Assembly: GCA_052318935.1 (NCBI GenBank)
Contig: JBQRKO010000003.1
Origin: Niallia sp052318935
GTDB lineage: Bacteria; Bacillota; Bacilli; Bacillales; Cytobacillaceae
Strand: one strand, 5' to 3'
Length of the DNA: 64,000 bases
The notes under the pieces were generated by a model, which was not told where the DNA came from, ran no database searches, and worked only from the letters and a program-made list of their open reading frames with translations. The translations under genes were made by a program, and so were the position numbers. Shown in pieces: positions 60,660-64,000 of this stretch. The stretch's first letter is position 1. Each line of letters starts with the position of its first letter.

Positions 60660-61151
60660 ATGTCATTAAAAAATATAACAGAACAAACGGCAAGAAATTG
60701 GTTAAACGAAAGAGGTGTGCTTGTTCAGGATATCGCTGATCTTGTTTACATCTTGCAAGAAAAATATCATCAAAATTTAAAAATGTCCGATTGTATAGAA
60801 AATGTGGAGCGCGTACTATCAAAAAGGGAGGTACAGAATGCCATAATAACGGGAATTCAATTAGATAAACTAGCTGAAAAAAAAATGCTCGAAGCCCCGC
60901 TGCAATCCATTGTGGAAAGCGATGAAAGCTTGTATGGAGTGGATGAGGTATTAGCATTTTCAATCGTTAATGTATATGGTTCCATCGGCTTTACTAATTA
61001 TGGATATGTCGATAAATTAAAGCCTGGTATATTAAAAAAACTAAACGATAAATCTTCTGGAAAATGTCATACTTTTTTAGATGATATTGTTGGCGCCATC
61101 GCAGCGGCTGCTTCTAGCAGGCTTGCACATCGGGCACGAGGGAAAGAGTAA
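60660..61151 (+). CDS. yutG: Phosphatidylglycerophosphatase A-like protein YutG
   Basis: A 163-residue soluble PgpA-family protein. ERGVLVQDIADLVYILQEKY, ITGIQLDKLAEKKML and SIVNVYGSIGFTNYGYVDKL are typical, as is the C-terminal TFLDDIVGAIAAAASSRLAH. Unlike E. coli PgpA it has no membrane span. It is expected to dephosphorylate phosphatidylglycerophosphate or a related phosphoester. ATG 60660 follows AAAGGTG. Confidence 0.9.
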   Translation: MSLKNITEQTARNWLNERGVLVQDIADLVYILQEKYHQNLKMSDCIENVERVLSKREVQNAIITGIQLDKLAEKKMLEAPLQSIVESDESLYGVDEVLAFSIVNVYGSIGFTNYGYVDKLKPGILKKLNDKSSGKCHTFLDDIVGAIAAAASSRLAHRARGKE

Positions 61152-61175
61152 GCTATTTGCCCCCGTTAGAGTATA

Positions 61176-61224
61176 GGGGTAATCTACAAATATTATGTGT
61201 ATGATGATATTTGTAGATTACCCC
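61176..61224. terminator. 18-bp perfect hairpin between yutG and yutF
   Basis: GGGGTAATCTACAAATAT at 61176-61193 pairs exactly with its complement at 61207-61224. No U-tract follows on the plus strand, so the termination mode is unclear. Confidence 0.6.
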
Positions 61225-61242
61225 ACTATAAGGAAAAAACGC

Positions 61243-62019
61243 TTATTTTATTAACTCCCACTCACTTAAGCTATCTACAGTAAAGGTAGGCTTTTGCTCA
61301 ATTGCTACTAGGTGTTCTTTTGTTGTTACGCCAGTATGTACTAATATAGTATCAATATTAGCCTGAATTCCTGCCAATATGTCCGTGTGGTAGTTGTCGC
61401 CAACCATTGCCACTTCTTCTTTTGCCACCCCTAAAATACTAATTGCCTGATCGACAATAATAGATTCTGGTTTCCCAATTACAAGTGGTTCTGTTTGAGT
61501 AGAGACAGTGATAACGGAAGACAATGCACCATTTCCTGGCAACAATCCTCTTTCTGTCGGCAAAGCAGTATCTCCATTTGTAATAATATAAGAGGCACCT
61601 TGACGCACTGCTAAACAGGCAAGCGTTAATTTTTCATAATTTATTTGTTGATCCATACCGACTACTACATAGTCCACTTTGTCTACTTCATCAGATAAAA
61701 CAAGTTTTTGATCCTTTAAAGCATTTTTTAATCCATCTTCTCCAATCATAAATACGTTTGCTTGCGCTTTTTCTGAACTAATATATTTGGCGGCAGCCAT
61801 CGCCGAGGTAAACACATCTTCTTTTTTCGCTGGGATTTGAAAGTCTCTTAGCTTGCGTGCAACTTGCTCCGAGGTTTTTGTGGAATTATTCGTTACATAT
61901 AAATAAGGAATATTTTCTGCTATTAGCCTTTTTACAAACTCAGCAGCTTCTTGAATGACTTCTGTTCCTCTGTACATGGTGCCATCTAGATCAATTAAAT
62001 ACCCTTTATACTTTTTCAT
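61243..62019 (-). CDS. yutF: HAD-IIA sugar phosphatase YutF (NagD-like)
   Basis: A 258-residue HAD phosphatase of subfamily IIA. Motif I is GYLIDLDGTMYRGTEVI, YVTNNSTKTSEQVARKL is motif II, the lysine lies in LVIGKPESIIV, and VAMVGDNYHTDILAGIQAN is motif IV. A C2 cap lies between motifs II and III. B. subtilis YutF dephosphorylates small sugar and nucleoside phosphates. ATG 62019 follows GAGGAG. Confidence 0.92.
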   Translation of the reverse strand: MKKYKGYLIDLDGTMYRGTEVIQEAAEFVKRLIAENIPYLYVTNNSTKTSEQVARKLRDFQIPAKKEDVFTSAMAAAKYISSEKAQANVFMIGEDGLKNALKDQKLVLSDEVDKVDYVVVGMDQQINYEKLTLACLAVRQGASYIITNGDTALPTERGLLPGNGALSSVITVSTQTEPLVIGKPESIIVDQAISILGVAKEEVAMVGDNYHTDILAGIQANIDTILVHTGVTTKEHLVAIEQKPTFTVDSLSEWELIK

Positions 62020-62037
62020 GCTAGTAACTCCTCCTAT

Positions 62038-63342
62038 TTATAAAGCTTGCAGGTTATTACTTAAACTAGTTGGTCTCGCATAAAAATATCCTTGTGCAAG
62101 ATCTACTTTATTGCGTGAAAGAACAGAAGCCTCCTCAGCACTTTCAATTCCTTCTGCAACTACAATACTGCCTACTTCTTTTGCTATTAATAAAAGCCCC
62201 TTTAACATAGACTCTTTTACAGAGTTTTTATCAATATCTTGAATAACAGAACGATCAATCTTAATAATATCCGGCATGATTTCACTAATGGAATTTAAGC
62301 TCGCATATCCTGCCCCAGTATCATCTACAGCGATGCGAAACCCTAATGTTCGGAGAATTTTTAAATTGTAAATAAAATATTCTAATCCTTCAAAAGAATC
62401 TCTTTCTGTCACTTCTATAATCAATTTATTAGATGCAATATCTTTATATTTTTTCATTAATCCTTTTAAATCTTTTACAAAACACGGATTACCAATAGTC
62501 AATGGTGTAAAATTGATAAATATATCTTGCTGCCATTTCGTTCGTTTTATTTGCTCTAACGTCTTTTCTAAAACAATCATTTCTAAGTCATATAAAAATT
62601 TCGTTTGCCTGGCAAATGAAAATAAATTCAATGGACTTTCTAATGGAGTTCCTATAGGACCTCTAGTCAGCATCTCACAAGCTCGTACCTCATTTGTTTC
62701 TACATCCAAAATGGGCTGAGCTAATAAACGTATATCTTTCTTTTCTACAATATTACTTAATGCATAGACCATTTTGTTGAATTCGGATTCTTTTTGTTTC
62801 ATTGCCATTATTACCGCTTGTTGGTGAGCTTGATAAATGGATTCTTGGATGGAGATGTATTTTTTCTCCAAAAACATAAAGCCTGTATTAAAGATTAACT
62901 GCACATCTGCTCCTTTATCGCTCATATATACTTGCACATTATGTAAAATTGATTTGATGGTGGCTTCAATTTCAGCAACACAGTCCAATGTACGGTCCAT
63001 ACGTACAAACAAAGTAACACTATTTTGATCATAATCATGTATGGAAAGGATATTTTCTGCATGCTGTCTTGTTTTTACGGCATTTAAAAAGGCAATTTTT
63101 AAGGTTTTTATATATTGTTGATAGGGACTAGGTTCTAATTGCTGATGAATTTCATGAATATTTTCAATATGATAAACAATAACAGCCACTTCATATCCAT
63201 TTTTAAAAGCCTTACTTACCCCTTGTTTTATTGGATCTCTTAAAACAAATTTTGGCGGGTAATACTTTAGAGAAGCTGTGGAAAAAAACACTTTTCCCCA
63301 ATCCGTTAATGTTGTTGTTTTTTTAATATAATAATTCACCAT
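62038..63342 (-). CDS. EAL-domain c-di-GMP phosphodiesterase-like protein
   Basis: A 434-residue cytoplasmic protein. The N-terminal 180 residues look like a degenerate GGDEF domain without its active-site motif. The C-terminal EAL domain keeps most catalytic residues: ACEMLTRG (EML in place of EAL), INFTPLT, IEVTERDSF, VDDTGAGYASL, DIIKIDRS and VAEGIES. Two central aspartates and the lysine are present, so hydrolysis of c-di-GMP is possible. It resembles B. subtilis YuxH. ATG 63342 follows GAGGGGAA. Confidence 0.87.
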   Translation of the reverse strand: MVNYYIKKTTTLTDWGKVFFSTASLKYYPPKFVLRDPIKQGVSKAFKNGYEVAVIVYHIENIHEIHQQLEPSPYQQYIKTLKIAFLNAVKTRQHAENILSIHDYDQNSVTLFVRMDRTLDCVAEIEATIKSILHNVQVYMSDKGADVQLIFNTGFMFLEKKYISIQESIYQAHQQAVIMAMKQKESEFNKMVYALSNIVEKKDIRLLAQPILDVETNEVRACEMLTRGPIGTPLESPLNLFSFARQTKFLYDLEMIVLEKTLEQIKRTKWQQDIFINFTPLTIGNPCFVKDLKGLMKKYKDIASNKLIIEVTERDSFEGLEYFIYNLKILRTLGFRIAVDDTGAGYASLNSISEIMPDIIKIDRSVIQDIDKNSVKESMLKGLLLIAKEVGSIVVAEGIESAEEASVLSRNKVDLAQGYFYARPTSLSNNLQAL

Positions 63343-63537
63343 AACTCCATTCCCCTCAGCAAGCCAAAATCACGATAAGGTTGATATTTTTCATGTGTAA
63401 CTTCATCCTGTTGTCTTCCTTTCAAGCTGTCGACAATCGTTCGCTACGTTCCTTCACTTGCTGAAGCAGCACCATTACCCTTTTATGGAAAATTATCCTC
63501 TCGCAATGTTGCCTGCTCCAATAGACAAACGTTTAGA

Positions 63538-63816
63538 TCAGCTTTTTTTGACTTTTTTTACAACAAAATAAGCACAACCAAAATTACAATATTCGTATAA
63601 ATATTCCGTAAGTGTGCTTATTTTAGTATCAAAGCTCGACTTTTGATTTTGATCTTCAAAAAAACCTCTAAGCCGTAATTGACCATAACCCCAATCTCCT
63701 ACTATATAGTCATATTTCGTTAAGATGTCGCTGTATCTATTTTTAAAAGCTTCTTCATTAAAACCAGCTTTTCTTTCTTCAACAAGCTCATAACAAAAAT
63801 TATTGATGCAAACCAA
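63538..63816 (-). CDS. yutD: DUF1027 family protein YutD
   Basis: A 92-residue soluble protein of the YutD family. The blocks AGFNEEAFKNRYSDILTKYD, YIVGDWGYGQLRLRGFFED and LTEYLYEYCNFGCAYFVVKK are highly conserved. The function is unknown. The start is TTG 63816, seven bases after GGAGGT; the open frame upstream to 63996 runs through a family A repeat and is not coding. It is next to yutF as in B. subtilis. Confidence 0.92.
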   Translation of the reverse strand: MVCINNFCYELVEERKAGFNEEAFKNRYSDILTKYDYIVGDWGYGQLRLRGFFEDQNQKSSFDTKISTLTEYLYEYCNFGCAYFVVKKVKKS

Positions 63817-63870
63817 ATAAACCACCTCCCAATTGTATAAATATGTATATTTTATGTATTCTTTACTTAT

Positions 63871-64000
63871 GGATGTTTTTGTATAGATTGTTGCTTTTAT
63901 ACGCGCAGCCTGCATACACTCCGCTTTCCGCGGGCGAGCGTCGAGCCTCCTCGTCGCATACGCTCCTGTGGGATCTCGTCTTACTCGCATTCCCACAGGA
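63871..64000. repeat. Family A repeat, copy 7 (cut by the window end)
   Basis: Begins GGATGTTTTTGTATAGATTG and continues through the core ACACTCCGCTTTCCGCGG, TCGAGCCTCCTCGTCGCA and TCCCACAGGA at the last base. The orientation matches copies 1 and 6. Confidence 0.8.

Noticed and set aside
63817..63996. Longer N-terminus for yutD
   Set aside because: The extension is translated family A repeat; TTG 63816 has a proper GGAGGT site and gives the normal family length.

Overview
The window is AT-rich DNA from the chromosome of an endospore-forming, low-GC Gram-positive bacterium of the family Bacillaceae. Spore markers are present (SASP Tlp, KapB, KapD, the CotS-like coat protein YutH). Gene order also follows the Bacillus subtilis yug-yui-yut region: yugO, pgi, yugJ, yuzA, yugI, alaT-alaR, yugE, kapB, kapD, then mrpA-G, pepA, yuiD, yuiC, yutM, yuzB, yutJ, yuzD, yutI, hom-thrC-thrB, yutH, yutG, yutF and yutD. 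I cannot fix the species. Niallia- or Cytobacillus-like bacilli would fit, but this is inference.

Layout. 1-2600: repeat-rich DNA, an MgtC/SapB membrane protein and a tRNA-Ala(GGC). 2.6-7 kb: the carboxyspermidine dehydrogenase/decarboxylase pair, spore protein Tlp and a secreted lytic transglycosylase. 7-10.3 kb: an electrophile/quinone stress cluster (MDR oxidoreductase, NfrA-type reductase, MhqD-like hydrolase, flavin-reductase-like protein) with a near-consensus MhqR operator. 10.3-13.1 kb: a tiny membrane protein, an adenine deaminase pseudogene, and a two-subunit chromate transporter with its Lrp-type regulator. 13.1-16.8 kb: an unusual four-gene operon, GTP cyclohydrolase II, RibD, FAD monooxygenase and HAD phosphatase, with no FMN riboswitch and no ribE/ribH. 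17-31 kb: the yug region with mntH, a SodC-like lipoprotein, kapB and kapD.

31.5-35.6 kb: ppx and ppk. The ppk promoter carries four Pho-box repeats at an exact 11-bp period and two Spo0A-type boxes. 36-42.7 kb: a truncated response regulator and the complete seven-gene Mrp Na+/H+ antiporter operon. 43-46.3 kb: small putative spore proteins and a PHA-synthase-like operon (SDR, PhaR-like coiled coil, PhaC). 46.5-64 kb: the yui/yut region with pepA, the Fe-S proteins YutM and YutI, threonine biosynthesis, the NADH dehydrogenase YutJ, PgpA, an EAL-domain protein and YutD.

At least five families of 100-220 bp hairpin-forming repeats sit in the gaps between genes. Several lie beside broken genes (cupin fragment, response regulator fragment). 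Together with the adenine deaminase and integrase remnants they show a core backbone eroding between conserved operons. Start codons are often TTG when they are chosen by ribosome-binding-site spacing.
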